Assembly (NCBI RefSeq): GCF_014850975.1
Contig: NZ_JACXST010000003.1
Span: 1,054,001 to 1,118,000 of the forward strand
Length of the DNA: 64,000 nt
Direction: 5' to 3'
From: Methylomonas fluvii
GTDB lineage: Bacteria > Pseudomonadota > Gammaproteobacteria > Methylococcales > Methylomonadaceae
Shown here: piece by piece, positions 52,682 to 61,799 of the stretch
How positions within the stretch are numbered: position 1 is the stretch's first letter
How the letters are laid out: each line of letters begins with the position of its first letter
Notes under the pieces: generated by a model
Told to the model about the DNA's origin: nothing
Seen by the model: only the letters and a program-made list of their open reading frames with translations
Databases searched by the model: none
Program-made: the position numbers and the translations under genes

Positions 52682-53466
52682 AACCTTGCCCGCACGAAAA
52701 TGATTTCATAGCTGGCCACTATTTCGCCGTTTACCATGCCGTTTTCGTAGTGCCGCATCATGCGCTGCAATTGCGAACGGGTGGTGGGCCGCCGATTTCT
52801 GGCATCGCTAACATTATGCGCCCCCAGGTCTTTTAGCTCATGCATCAAAGCCAGTACCGAGGGGTAAGATAAACGATACATCACAGATTCCACATCGACC
52901 CGCGCTAGACCGGCAGCCCGTAAGAAACCGCCAATCTGCACCGCACTATAAAAATCGTTCACATGAGCAAAATCGTCGACACCTGTCCAAGCTGCTTTCA
53001 GCTCTCTTAAGGTTTCCGGACCGAAAGTTGAAAACACCAGCTGCCCATCATGACGCAATAATCGCCGCACATCGGCAAACACCGACGGCAAATCCTGACA
53101 CCACTGCACGGCCAGATTCGAATAAACTTGTTGCAGACTGTTATCCGCAAAAGGTAGTTTTTCGGCATCGGCACAAACATATTCGACCGGTAAAACACCG
53201 TTGTTCCGTCGCGACGCTTGCAGCATGGGCAATGCAATATCCAATGCCAAACAAGACTGATTCAGACCATCTAACGGCAAACATCGCGTCAAAAAACCGG
53301 TACCACACCCAACGTCCAGCACCCAGCCCGGTGCGGATTGCACCGGAAATTTTTGCAACAGAGCTAATCCCACCTGGCGTTGCAACATCGCCGCTGAATC
53401 ATAACTTCCAGCCGCCGCTGCAAACGAACGCCTAATTTTGGCTTTATCCAACACGGCAAAACTCAT
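52678..53466 (-). CDS. bioC: Malonyl-ACP O-methyltransferase
   Basis: This 262-residue SAM-dependent methyltransferase starts pimeloyl-ACP synthesis by capping malonyl-ACP as its methyl ester. AKIRRSFAAAAGSYDSAAMLQ at the N-terminus and the SAM motif VLDVGCGTGFLTRCLP are typical of BioC. Start overlaps the bioH stop by four bases. With bioH in the same operon the classical BioC-BioH route is complete. Confidence 0.95.
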   Translation of the reverse strand: MSFAVLDKAKIRRSFAAAAGSYDSAAMLQRQVGLALLQKFPVQSAPGWVLDVGCGTGFLTRCLPLDGLNQSCLALDIALPMLQASRRNNGVLPVEYVCADAEKLPFADNSLQQVYSNLAVQWCQDLPSVFADVRRLLRHDGQLVFSTFGPETLRELKAAWTGVDDFAHVNDFYSAVQIGGFLRAAGLARVDVESVMYRLSYPSVLALMHELKDLGAHNVSDARNRRPTTRSQLQRMMRHYENGMVNGEIVASYEIIFVRARL

Positions 53467-54224
53467 TCAGCCGCAGCTACGATGTCGCATAGCTGCTGGG
53501 CATGCGACAAGAACGGCACATGTCCGGCATTTGCCAGGAGATGCAGTTTGACGCGCGTATTTAAAGTTTTTACAGCTTGCCCGGTTTGCACTGGAATCAA
53601 AGTATCTTTATCGCCTTGCATTACGATGATCGGACAGCGCAAGCCCACCACGGACTTGCGCAAATCGCTATTTTTCAGAATTTGCAAACCACCCTGCAAC
53701 GCATCGAGCGCCGGCGCATCGCACTCCTGCACGGCCAAGCGTAATTGCTGTAACAACTGCCGGCTCTCGGGCAAGCCTTGTACTTGCAGACCTAAAAAGC
53801 GTTGCAAAGTCAATTTTGTATCATCGCTAAGCTGGGTGACAAAACCATCCAACACTTCCGGCCTCACTCCCGGCCAATCAGCAGTCTTAACAAATTTAGG
53901 ATTGCCGGATAACAAAAACAAGGACTTTACGCGCTCAGGACAGCGCGCCGCCATATCCAAAGCTACCGTCGCACCCAGCGACCAACCCAACACGCTAAAA
54001 CGATTGACCGGAATTGCGTCAAATAAAGCGGACGTAATTGCCGGCAGGTCATATGCATCCAAACCGGCACTGCGGCCGTGACCGGGCAAATCCAGGCAAA
54101 TCACCTGGCGATAGCGCGCCAGTTGCCTGGCAAATTCTCGCCAAATGCCGCTATGCATCGCCCACCCATGCAGCATCACCAGCGGCCGGCCCTGACCATA
54201 TATTTCTCGATGAATTCCGGTCAT
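53463..54224 (-). CDS. bioH: Pimeloyl-ACP methyl ester carboxylesterase
   Basis: This 253-residue alpha/beta hydrolase has the nucleophile Ser in [12 protein letters not shown], the oxyanion segment LHGWAMHSG and a C-terminal His in [10 protein letters not shown]. It removes the methyl ester from pimeloyl-ACP, ending chain elongation. It overlaps both neighbours by four bases, as expected for a coupled bio operon. Confidence 0.95.
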   Translation of the reverse strand: MTGIHREIYGQGRPLVMLHGWAMHSGIWREFARQLARYRQVICLDLPGHGRSAGLDAYDLPAITSALFDAIPVNRFSVLGWSLGATVALDMAARCPERVKSLFLLSGNPKFVKTADWPGVRPEVLDGFVTQLSDDTKLTLQRFLGLQVQGLPESRQLLQQLRLAVQECDAPALDALQGGLQILKNSDLRKSVVGLRCPIIVMQGDKDTLIPVQTGQAVKTLNTRVKLHLLANAGHVPFLSHAQQLCDIVAAAE

Positions 54225-55381
54225 GGTAAGGCCCTGGCCAAAGCTTCCAACAACGCATCAACTTGCGGTTCGGTATGATGAGCAGAAAACGTGATCCGCA
54301 AACGCGCAGCACCGGCCGGCACGGTCGGCGGCCGAATCGCGCTAACCCAAAATCCTTGCTCCAGCAAACGCTGACTGGCCGCCACGGTTTGGCCGCTGTC
54401 GCCAACTAAAACAGGTTGAATCGCGGTAAAAGAGTCCATTAGTTGCAGGCCTTGTTGCTGCGCACCTTTTCGGAAACGCCCGATTAAATTTTGCAGCTGT
54501 TCGCGGCGCCAGGATTCACTTTGCAACACCCGCAAACTGGCACGAGTCGCCTCGGCCACAGCCGCCGGCAGCGCAGTAGTAAACACATAACTCCGGGTTT
54601 TTTGAATCAACATCTCGATCAAATCCTCAGAACCCGCCACAAAGGCACCGAAGGTCCCAAATGCCTTGCCCAAAGTCCCCATCAGAATGGGTACATCATC
54701 CTGACTCAAACCGAAATGCTCGACGACGCCGCCGCCATTTTTACCGAGTACGCCAAAACCATGGGCATCGTCGATCAGTAAGCCGGCATGATGTTGTTCG
54801 GCCAACTTAACCATGGCGGGTAGCGGCGGCAAATCGCCATCCATACTAAACACGCCGTCACTGACCAACAAAGGCTTCCCGTTAGCAGCAGCGAGTTTAG
54901 TCTGCAAATCTTCGCAATCAGCATGTCGATAGCGCTGAAAACGCGCCCGTGACAGCAAGCCGCCATCCAATAGAGAAGCGTGATTCAACCTATCCTCGAG
55001 CACCGTATCGCCACGCCCCAGCAAAGCAGAAATCACCCCCAAATTGGCCATATAGCCAGTGGAAAACAGCAAGGCTCTCTCCCGCCCGGTAAAAGCCGCC
55101 AATTCTTCTTCCAACGCATGATGGGCCGCGCTGTGCCCACAAATCAGATGGGCAGAACCACTACCAACGCCGTAGCGATCCACGCCCGCTTTAAATGCTG
55201 CCGCCACCTCGGCATGATTGGCCAGCCCCAGATAGTCGTTACTGCAAAAATTGATCAGCTGCCGACCATCGACATTCAGCATGATGCCTTGCGGACCATC
55301 GACTACTCGCCGGCTCCGATACAGGTTATCTTGCTCCAGTTGCCGCAATTCGCCGGCAAAATCGTAGAAATTGTTGGCCAT
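54221..55381 (-). CDS. bioF: 8-amino-7-oxononanoate synthase
   Basis: This 386-residue PLP enzyme condenses pimeloyl-ACP with alanine. The PLP Lys is in [12 protein letters not shown]. Other marks are [14 protein letters not shown] at the N-terminus and [14 protein letters not shown]. The start shares one base with the bioB stop. No bioA gene was found in this window. Confidence 0.97.
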   Translation of the reverse strand: MANNFYDFAGELRQLEQDNLYRSRRVVDGPQGIMLNVDGRQLINFCSNDYLGLANHAEVAAAFKAGVDRYGVGSGSAHLICGHSAAHHALEEELAAFTGRERALLFSTGYMANLGVISALLGRGDTVLEDRLNHASLLDGGLLSRARFQRYRHADCEDLQTKLAAANGKPLLVSDGVFSMDGDLPPLPAMVKLAEQHHAGLLIDDAHGFGVLGKNGGGVVEHFGLSQDDVPILMGTLGKAFGTFGAFVAGSEDLIEMLIQKTRSYVFTTALPAAVAEATRASLRVLQSESWRREQLQNLIGRFRKGAQQQGLQLMDSFTAIQPVLVGDSGQTVAASQRLLEQGFWVSAIRPPTVPAGAARLRITFSAHHTEPQVDALLEALARALP

Positions 55382-56370
55382 TAGGCGTAGCTGGAACCGC
55401 CCATTTTGACTCCCAAGCGCTCGAACAACTGCTGGTCGTGGTTGGTCATGGGATTATCGGTGGTCAGCAGTTTCTCGCCGTAGAAAATCGAGTTGGCGCC
55501 GGCCAGGAAACACAAAGCCTGCATCTCGTCGCTCATCGCCTTGCGTCCTGCCGACAAGCGTACCCGCGATTGCGGCATTAAAATTCTGGCAACGGCAATC
55601 GTGCGGACAAACACGATAGGATCCAGCGCTTCGGTGCCATGCAATGGCGTCCCCTCCACCTGCACCAGCATATTGATAGGCACACTTTCCGGATGCTTGG
55701 GCATATTCGCCAGTTGCAACAGTAACTTGGCGCGGTCGGTTTCCGATTCGCCCATACCGACGATGCCGCCGCAACAAACATTGATGCCGGCATCGCGCAC
55801 CCGCTCCAAGGTATCCAGGCGGTCTTGATAAGTACGGGTAGTGATGATTTCTGAATAGTAATCTTCCGAGGTATCCAGATTGTGATTGTAATAATCCAGG
55901 CCGCCGTCTTTCAGGGCTTGCGTTTGTTTATCGCTAAGCATGCCCAGCGTGACGCAGGTTTCCATGCCCAACGCCTTGACGCCCTGCACCATTTCCACCA
56001 CCCGTTCGATGTCTCGGTCTTTAGGGCTGCGCCAGGCTGCACCCATACAAAACCTCGATGCGCCCTGTTCTTTGGCTTGTTGCGCGGCTTTTAATACTGC
56101 ATCCACCGGCATCAAGGCTTCCGGATTTAAATCGGAGTCGTAACGGGCGCTTTGCGGACAATAACCGCAATCCTCTGAGCAGGAACCGGTCTTGATACTC
56201 AACAGACTGCTCACCTGTACCTCATTCGGATCGAAATACACCCGATGTACAGTTTGCGCCTGATAAATCAGGTCGTTAAACGGCAGCGCCAGCAAGGCTT
56301 CGACTTCGGCTAACTGCCAGTCGTGACGGATGGTGGCCATTGATTCCAAGGGTTTCTGGCTTGCAGACAT
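55381..56370 (-). CDS. bioB: Biotin synthase
   Basis: About 329 residues of a radical SAM enzyme that inserts sulfur into dethiobiotin. The cluster motif is C-SED-C-GY-C in SCSEDCGYC. The ATG at 56370 ([18 protein letters not shown]) has GGAG nine bases upstream; an ATG at 56412 would add 14 poorly conserved residues. First gene of bioBFHCD. A BirA-operator-like sequence lies upstream at 56417-56449, so biotin repression by the BirA at 23746-24735 is likely. Confidence 0.96.
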   Translation of the reverse strand: MSASQKPLESMATIRHDWQLAEVEALLALPFNDLIYQAQTVHRVYFDPNEVQVSSLLSIKTGSCSEDCGYCPQSARYDSDLNPEALMPVDAVLKAAQQAKEQGASRFCMGAAWRSPKDRDIERVVEMVQGVKALGMETCVTLGMLSDKQTQALKDGGLDYYNHNLDTSEDYYSEIITTRTYQDRLDTLERVRDAGINVCCGGIVGMGESETDRAKLLLQLANMPKHPESVPINMLVQVEGTPLHGTEALDPIVFVRTIAVARILMPQSRVRLSAGRKAMSDEMQALCFLAGANSIFYGEKLLTTDNPMTNHDQQLFERLGVKMGGSSYA

Positions 56371-56416
56371 TCTGATAATCTCCGAGATTAAGGACAAATC
56401 CGTGGCAAGCACCGAC

Positions 56417-56449
56417 TTATCAACCTATATTTAAAATTATGGTAAACAA
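56417..56449. promoter_or_regulatory. BirA-operator-like site between bioB and comF
   Basis: TTATCAACC (56417-56425) and GGTAAACAA (56441-56449) are inverted, 15 bases apart. Each half matches seven of nine positions of the BirA half-sites TTGTAAACC and GGTTTACAA. It lies about 47 bases before the bioB start and includes the comF start codon (ATG at 56439). Confidence 0.65.
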
Positions 56450-57140
56450 CTGGCTGAACATTATACAGAAGAAATTGCTGCCGCCACGTTGTGTGTTATG
56501 CGGCAGTCCGGGGCACGGCGATTTGGATTTGTGCCTGGGCTGCTTGACGGACCTGCCGCGCAACCTGTCTTGCTGCTATCGTTGCGGAGAGCACTTCGAG
56601 ACCACAATTGATGTACCACAACTCTGCGGCCGATGCCTGAAGAAATCGCCGGCCTTCGACGAGACCTATGCGCCGTTTTTATATCAAAGCCAGATGCGTT
56701 ATTTGGTAGGACAATTGAAGTTTGCCAACGATTATAAAAATGCTCGACTACTGGCGGCCTTGCTGGCCGAACATATCTCCGATACTGCGGAGTTGCCGGA
56801 TTGCCTGTTACCCGTACCGCTGTATCCCAAGCGCTATCGGCAGCGCGGCTTCAATCAGTCGATAGAAATTGCCCGGCATTTGTCCAGACAGCTCCGCATT
56901 CCACTGGATTTAGACAGTTGTGTTCGCCAGCGTGACACCGGCCATCAAACCGGCTTACCGGCCAAGCAGCGCCTAAAGAACATGCGTTTGGCCTTCAAGA
57001 TTATCAAGCCCCTGACGTTTCAACATATCGCAATTATTGATGATGTCATGACCACCGGCGCTACTGCCTCGGCGCTAGCTGCCACACTAAAGCAAGCCGG
57101 AGTCGGCAAAGTCGATGTCTGGGTTTGCGCCCGCGCCTAA
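56439..57140 (+). CDS. comF: ComF-family phosphoribosyltransferase-like protein
   Basis: This 233-residue protein has an N-terminal double Cys ribbon (PPRCVLCG, CLGCL, CYRCGEHF, CGRCLKK) and a C-terminal PRPP-binding motif, AIIDDVMTTGATASAL. ComF proteins take part in DNA uptake in competent bacteria; the enzyme activity of the group is unclear. The ATG at 56439 lies inside the BirA-like site, so its transcript would have almost no leader. It is divergent from bioB, and a gene here near bio genes is common in gammaproteobacteria. Confidence 0.92.
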   Translation: MVNNWLNIIQKKLLPPRCVLCGSPGHGDLDLCLGCLTDLPRNLSCCYRCGEHFETTIDVPQLCGRCLKKSPAFDETYAPFLYQSQMRYLVGQLKFANDYKNARLLAALLAEHISDTAELPDCLLPVPLYPKRYRQRGFNQSIEIARHLSRQLRIPLDLDSCVRQRDTGHQTGLPAKQRLKNMRLAFKIIKPLTFQHIAIIDDVMTTGATASALAATLKQAGVGKVDVWVCARA

Positions 57141-57149
57141 AGCACTGTC

Positions 57150-58751
57150 TCAATTATCCCGGGCGGCCGAGGCTGCGAGCGGCAAACCGGCGTTTTGCAA
57201 GGCGTTGAGAGTAGTCAGTAACTTTTCCCGCCGCGAACCCAACAGCTGAAAACCGTGCATCAACATCGTCATTTCATCGTGCAAATTTTGCTGATCGACG
57301 CCCATGACATTTAAAGCCTCGACCGCCGATGCCAGCGCCAGTTCGTGCTGACTTTGGTAAGGCCGCTTAAAGCGGGTCTGAAAGCCGTCCCGGAATTTTT
57401 GCAGCAATTCCTCGAAGCGCTGCTCGGTAAAATCCTCGGCTTGCATGCGTTCCAGCAACACCTGCTCGGCATCGAACACCTCTTCATGAAAAGTCTGCCG
57501 ATAAGCCGCGCATAACTGTTCTACTAAGTTTTTATGCTGTTCTCGCTGCCCTTGTAACTGCGCGACCAATCGTGCCGCGTTTTCTTCCAGGCTGAACATC
57601 GGCCGTTGATAACGCATCGCATGCAAAGCCTCCAGGGTCGCCACCAATTCAATCAATCTGGGCTCGGCATAATTTTCAGTTTCCAGCCAACGATAAAACA
57701 GCGGCTTGAAGGCATTCGGAAAACGGCCGAATTGCTCACAGTAAGATTCTACAAATTCGCCGATAAAGCGTTCCAATGCCGGTTGATCGAGCAGTTGCTG
57801 CTTCATCGCCAACAACAACCTCCGACTCAACTCACTGATGCTCATTTCCACTTTATCAGCAGGATTTAGCGCACTTACCGGCTCAGCATCGGCATCATCG
57901 CCGACAACTTGCCTGCTCGGCGTAGCGCTTAACAACGTTTGCCAGTATTCCACCAACCCGGTGCCTGCGGTTTCGCCACCGATGTGCTTGATAATATTGT
58001 CCGCCAGCGCCAACAAACAGCGACTTCCCGGGGAATTGACAGCTAAATCCACTACCGACATTTGCAAAGCCACCGCTTTGGGCAGATTCTCGTCACGAAT
58101 TACAAAACCGCCGTACTCCACTTTCAATTTCAAGCATTTTTCCGCCACGGCGGCAAACCGCCGATAGGTATCAGTCGCAGCCGGGTAATCCACAGCCTGA
58201 TTGACCACGACGCGCAGACTGCCCAAATATTGGCGAGTATTCAAAGACTTCAGCAGCGCAAAGGCATCGGTTAGCGCCGCAGGATCGCCGCTGACTACTA
58301 AAAAAGTAGATTGCGCCAATTCGATAAAACGCAACAGCGTTTCGGTATGCATCGCAGCCGTGTCGATCAAAAAATAATCGAATTGTGTTTCCAGATCCGC
58401 CAATGCAGCCGTCAGCCTATGTATCTGCTCGGCGGAGACAGGCGCACCGCCCATTAGTTGCGCAGCTGACACGACGCCAACATCGTCGCCGGTTTTCAGC
58501 AAAATCTCAGTGATAGTTTTTTCACCGCGTAACACCTGCTCCAAACGATATGCCGGCCGCAGCCCGAGCAAAGTGTTGATATTGGACAAACCGGTATCGA
58601 CATCGACTACGCAAACCCGTTTGCCGCGCAAGACCATTGCCGCCGCTACATTAGCCACCACACTGGTTTTACCGACGCCGCTCTTGGCCCCGGCAAACAC
58701 GATAATGTGCGGTTTTGATGGGGCTTGTTCTGAAATATATAAACTGTCCAT
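57150..58751 (-). CDS. MinD/ParA-type ATPase with long C-terminal extension
   Basis: This 533-residue protein has an N-terminal MinD/FlhG-like half: deviant Walker A FAGAKSGVGKTS (about 19-30), KRVCVVDVDTGLSNINTLLG and FDYFLIDTAAM. After about residue 260 it continues with a helical region of more than 250 residues (SELSRRLLLAMKQQLLDQ, then coiled stretches such as LLQKFRDGFQTRFKRPY) that I do not recognise. FleN/FlhG proteins count flagella; this longer form may instead organise polar structures. It is not beside fli genes except FliL-like at 63377. Single gene, divergent from dmrB. Confidence 0.8.
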   Translation of the reverse strand: MDSLYISEQAPSKPHIIVFAGAKSGVGKTSVVANVAAAMVLRGKRVCVVDVDTGLSNINTLLGLRPAYRLEQVLRGEKTITEILLKTGDDVGVVSAAQLMGGAPVSAEQIHRLTAALADLETQFDYFLIDTAAMHTETLLRFIELAQSTFLVVSGDPAALTDAFALLKSLNTRQYLGSLRVVVNQAVDYPAATDTYRRFAAVAEKCLKLKVEYGGFVIRDENLPKAVALQMSVVDLAVNSPGSRCLLALADNIIKHIGGETAGTGLVEYWQTLLSATPSRQVVGDDADAEPVSALNPADKVEMSISELSRRLLLAMKQQLLDQPALERFIGEFVESYCEQFGRFPNAFKPLFYRWLETENYAEPRLIELVATLEALHAMRYQRPMFSLEENAARLVAQLQGQREQHKNLVEQLCAAYRQTFHEEVFDAEQVLLERMQAEDFTEQRFEELLQKFRDGFQTRFKRPYQSQHELALASAVEALNVMGVDQQNLHDEMTMLMHGFQLLGSRREKLLTTLNALQNAGLPLAASAARDN

Positions 58752-58977
58752 GGTGGCAATGAAATAGGCTATTTAGTCGCGTATAGATCGGCAAACCAAA
58801 CCAGCCGAATTCGGGCGATATTGTAAGCCCTATCTTACAAATTCATGAATTCATACCATAAATCATACGGCGTATGCCGATACACGAGCCGACAGGCCGG
58901 ACCGTATCGCCGGCGAATGGTCGATTAGCCGCCGTCTTCACGTATAATGCCGCTTCCACAAAACTAATACAGATACC

Positions 58978-59514
58978 ATGACCACCCCGCGTCTCGCCTG
59001 GGCCATTACCGGCTCGGGACACTACATTGAAGAATGTCTTGAATTTATGCTGACGCTGGACAACGTTGATTTGTATTTGAGTCAGGCCGGTGAGGAAGTA
59101 TTGAAAATGTACGGTATCCGCCTGGACGACGTCAGGGCCAAGATGCCGGTGTATCGGGACAAAGCCGCTTCGGCGCCTCCGGTCGGTTTATTCTACAAGG
59201 GCTATTACCACACCTTTGTGATGGCCCCCACCACCTCTAATACCATCGCCAAATGCGTGCTAGGCATCGCCGATTCATTGGTCACCAACTTGTATTCCCA
59301 AGCCGGCAAATGCCGCGTACCCAGCATCGTTTACCCCTGCGACACCATGCCGGAGATTGAAACCACCGCACCCGGCAAGAAAAAATTCATGGTGTATCCG
59401 CGCCCCATCGATTTGGAAGCCACCGATAAAATCCGCACTTTTCCTTATACCCAAGTGGTTGATGATGTCGAGCAGCTAATCGTCGCCGTCAACAACCGCC
59501 TAGCCAGTTTATGA
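58978..59514 (+). CDS. dmrB: Dihydromethanopterin reductase-like flavoprotein (DmrB type)
   Basis: This 178-residue flavoprotein is of the archaeoflavoprotein/DmrB family. It starts RLAWAITGSGHYIEECLEFM and includes APTTSNTIAKCVLGIADSLVTN, the FMN-binding segment. DmrB makes tetrahydromethanopterin from the dihydro form in bacteria with H4MPT-linked formaldehyde oxidation. The next gene, overlapping by four bases, is the DHPS-like protein of the same pathway. Confidence 0.85.
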   Translation: MTTPRLAWAITGSGHYIEECLEFMLTLDNVDLYLSQAGEEVLKMYGIRLDDVRAKMPVYRDKAASAPPVGLFYKGYYHTFVMAPTTSNTIAKCVLGIADSLVTNLYSQAGKCRVPSIVYPCDTMPEIETTAPGKKKFMVYPRPIDLEATDKIRTFPYTQVVDDVEQLIVAVNNRLASL

Positions 59515-60905
59515 CCGAGCGCATTCTATTCGTCACCGGGCGCTTGGCGGAAAAACAAGTCCGGCAGGTGTTGGAAAAAATGCAGCCGGACTTTCAATAC
59601 AAAGTCTATGTGATGGGCGTGACGGTGGCGGCGTTGATTACGAGCGACATGCTTATCAGGCGTATGCCCGACGCCCAAGGCGCAGACCGGGTGATCTTAC
59701 CGGGACGTTGCCGCGGCGATCTTGACGCATTAGCACAACACTTTGGTGTGCCATTCGAACGCGGTCCGGAGGAAATCAAGGACTTGCCGCAGCATTTTGG
59801 CCTAGCCGCTCAGCATTACGACCTCAGCCAATACCAAACCAAAATTTTCGCCGAAATCACCGACGCACCCAACATCAGCGTCGAAGAGGTGATTGAGCGG
59901 GCTTATTACTATCAAGCCAACGGCGCCGACGTCATCGACATCGGCTGCCTGCCCGGCACGCCGTTTCCGCATCTGGCCGAGTGCATCCGCACCTTGAAAC
60001 AAGAAGGCTTCACCGTAAGTATCGATTCGCTGGAAGACGCCGATTTGTTGGCCGGCGGTAAAGCCGGCGCCGATTACATGCTGAGCTTGACCGCCAAGAG
60101 TCTATGGATTGCCGACGAGGTAGCGACCACGCCGGTTTTAATCCCGGACACCCATGGCGACTTGGACACGTTGGACGCGGCTATCGCGATCTTGCAGCGT
60201 AAAAACCGCGCGTTCATCGTCGATCCTATCCTCGATCCGATCCACTTCGGTTTCACCGATTCCATCGTTCGCAATCACGAATTCCGCCGCCGCTATCCGG
60301 AGGTGGAAATGATGATGGGCGTGGGCAATCTCACCGAACTGACCCACGCCGATACCTCCGGCATCAACGCGATGTTGTTGGGGATTTGTTCGGAGCTGAA
60401 CATCAATCATATTTTGGCGACGGAAGTGAGTAGGCACGCGCGCCGCGCCATCAAGGAAGCCGACAGCGCCCGCCGCATCATGTACACAGCCAAGCAGCAC
60501 AACACCCTGCCCAAGCACATCGCGCCGGATTTGCTGACCGTGCATGACAGCTCGCCCTTTTTGAACAGCCGCGCGGAAATTGAAAGTTTGGCAGCGGAAA
60601 TCAAAGACCCCAGCTACCGCATCCAGGTCAGCAGCGACGGCATTCATGTGTTTAACCGCGACGGCCTGTATACCGCGCACGACCCGTTCGATCTATACCC
60701 GAAACTACACGTAGAAACCGACGGCGGCCACGCCTTTTATCTGGGCGTGGAACTCGCGCGCGCCGAAATCGCCTGGCAGTTGGGCAAGCGCTTTACCCAG
60801 GATCAGCAATTAACCTGGGGCTGCGCAGCGCAAGGCACCGAGCCGGCGGTGGATTTACATACCTTCAAACCCGCCGGCAGCACCTTAAAAAAGCACGAAG
60901 ACTAA
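59511..60905 (+). CDS. DHPS-like protein, probable methanopterin biosynthesis (DUF6513 plus pterin-binding domain)
   Basis: This 464-residue protein has an N-terminal domain (about 1-130, ILFVTGRLAEKQVRQVLEKM) and a TIM-barrel pterin-binding part with DVIDIGCLPGTPFPHL (about 142), SIDSLEDADLLAGGKAGADY, and IVDPILDPIHFGF. It is the dihydropteroate-synthase-like protein of H4MPT-using bacteria and archaea. The partner dmrB is directly upstream. The exact reaction in methanopterin assembly is not certain from sequence. Confidence 0.88.
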   Translation: MTERILFVTGRLAEKQVRQVLEKMQPDFQYKVYVMGVTVAALITSDMLIRRMPDAQGADRVILPGRCRGDLDALAQHFGVPFERGPEEIKDLPQHFGLAAQHYDLSQYQTKIFAEITDAPNISVEEVIERAYYYQANGADVIDIGCLPGTPFPHLAECIRTLKQEGFTVSIDSLEDADLLAGGKAGADYMLSLTAKSLWIADEVATTPVLIPDTHGDLDTLDAAIAILQRKNRAFIVDPILDPIHFGFTDSIVRNHEFRRRYPEVEMMMGVGNLTELTHADTSGINAMLLGICSELNINHILATEVSRHARRAIKEADSARRIMYTAKQHNTLPKHIAPDLLTVHDSSPFLNSRAEIESLAAEIKDPSYRIQVSSDGIHVFNRDGLYTAHDPFDLYPKLHVETDGGHAFYLGVELARAEIAWQLGKRFTQDQQLTWGCAAQGTEPAVDLHTFKPAGSTLKKHED

Positions 60906-61061
60906 GCCGTTTGTCGACTGCGCTTGTCGTAAACTCGACAAAGCCTCAATGCGGCTTTGCGTTAGTCTCGCCAAAACCCCGCTATTTCGGCCTCAGTTTA
61001 TTTGGTATTGGTCTTGCTTGCATCTTGGCTAAACCCCTTTCACCCGAACGAGCCCACCCAC

Positions 61062-61424
61062 ATGCCTGAGTTTCCGTTAAAACTGGCCGTCGCCACCAAG
61101 GACAACATTTCCATCAACGAACATTTCGGCCATGCCACGAAGTTTTCCATCTATTGCGTCTCCGAAGCCGGTTGCGAATTATTGGAAACCCGCGAAGTGG
61201 CTAATTACTGCTTGGGCCAGCATGCCGACGAGTCGGCCATGCCCGGCATTTTGGCAACCATTAAAGACTGTTATGCGGTATTCGTGGCGCGCATTGGCGA
61301 CGGCCCCACCGCAAAAGTCCACGCTATCGGCGTGCGCGCGGTTTCTGAATACGCGTACGCGGCGGTCGAGGAATCCTTGCTGGATTATGCAAAACGCACC
61401 GCTGCCGGCGAGGAGATTGGATGA
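61062..61424 (+). CDS. NifX/NifB-C-terminal-like dinitrogenase cofactor-family protein
   Basis: About 120 residues of the NifX/NafY/NifB-tail fold. KLAVATKDNISINEHFGHATKF at the N-terminus and the end VFVARIGDGPTAKVHAIGVR are characteristic. The ATG at 61062 follows a longer, poor frame from 61002. Some family members bind FeMo-cofactor intermediates, others are of unknown use. It may bind an iron-sulfur or molybdenum species, but no nif genes are nearby. It overlaps the next gene by four bases. Confidence 0.8.
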   Translation: MPEFPLKLAVATKDNISINEHFGHATKFSIYCVSEAGCELLETREVANYCLGQHADESAMPGILATIKDCYAVFVARIGDGPTAKVHAIGVRAVSEYAYAAVEESLLDYAKRTAAGEEIG

Positions 61425-61792
61425 CGCCCGAGCATGTTCAGAACTGGGTGACTAACCATCCATTAAGCCCTATCCACATCGATTGCGCAGTGACTGTGAT
61501 GCTGAAAATCATCGACGGCAAGTGCAAAATGCGGCCAACCGAAAAACTGGTGATGGCACTACTGTACGACTGCGTCAAACACTTACCAGGGCAAATTCTG
61601 GAAGCCGATTTGCATCCCTTGATCGCTACGGCCCGCGCCAACCAAGACGACGAAGCTTTGAAAAACCTGATTTACGAAAAACGCCTGATGGCGGAAACCG
61701 CAATTTCCCGGCCGGTGATGAAAGGCTTTAAAGCCATGATCCGCGAGCAAGGCTTGCTGGAGCGCCGGGATACAGAAGAAACGGAAGCCTAA
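61421..61792 (+). CDS. Unknown protein coupled to the NifX-like gene
   Basis: This 123-residue, mostly helical, cytoplasmic-type protein reads PEHVQNWVTNHPLSPIHIDC at the start and ends with KAMIREQGLLERRDTEETEA. The ATGA overlap with the NifX-like gene makes cotranslation likely. I do not recognise a family. Two Cys in the first half (IDCAVTVML and GKCKMRP) are the only possible metal ligands that stand out. A role beside the upstream protein is inferred from coupling only. Confidence 0.55.
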   Translation: MTPEHVQNWVTNHPLSPIHIDCAVTVMLKIIDGKCKMRPTEKLVMALLYDCVKHLPGQILEADLHPLIATARANQDDEALKNLIYEKRLMAETAISRPVMKGFKAMIREQGLLERRDTEETEA

Positions 61793-61799
61793 GTCGCGT

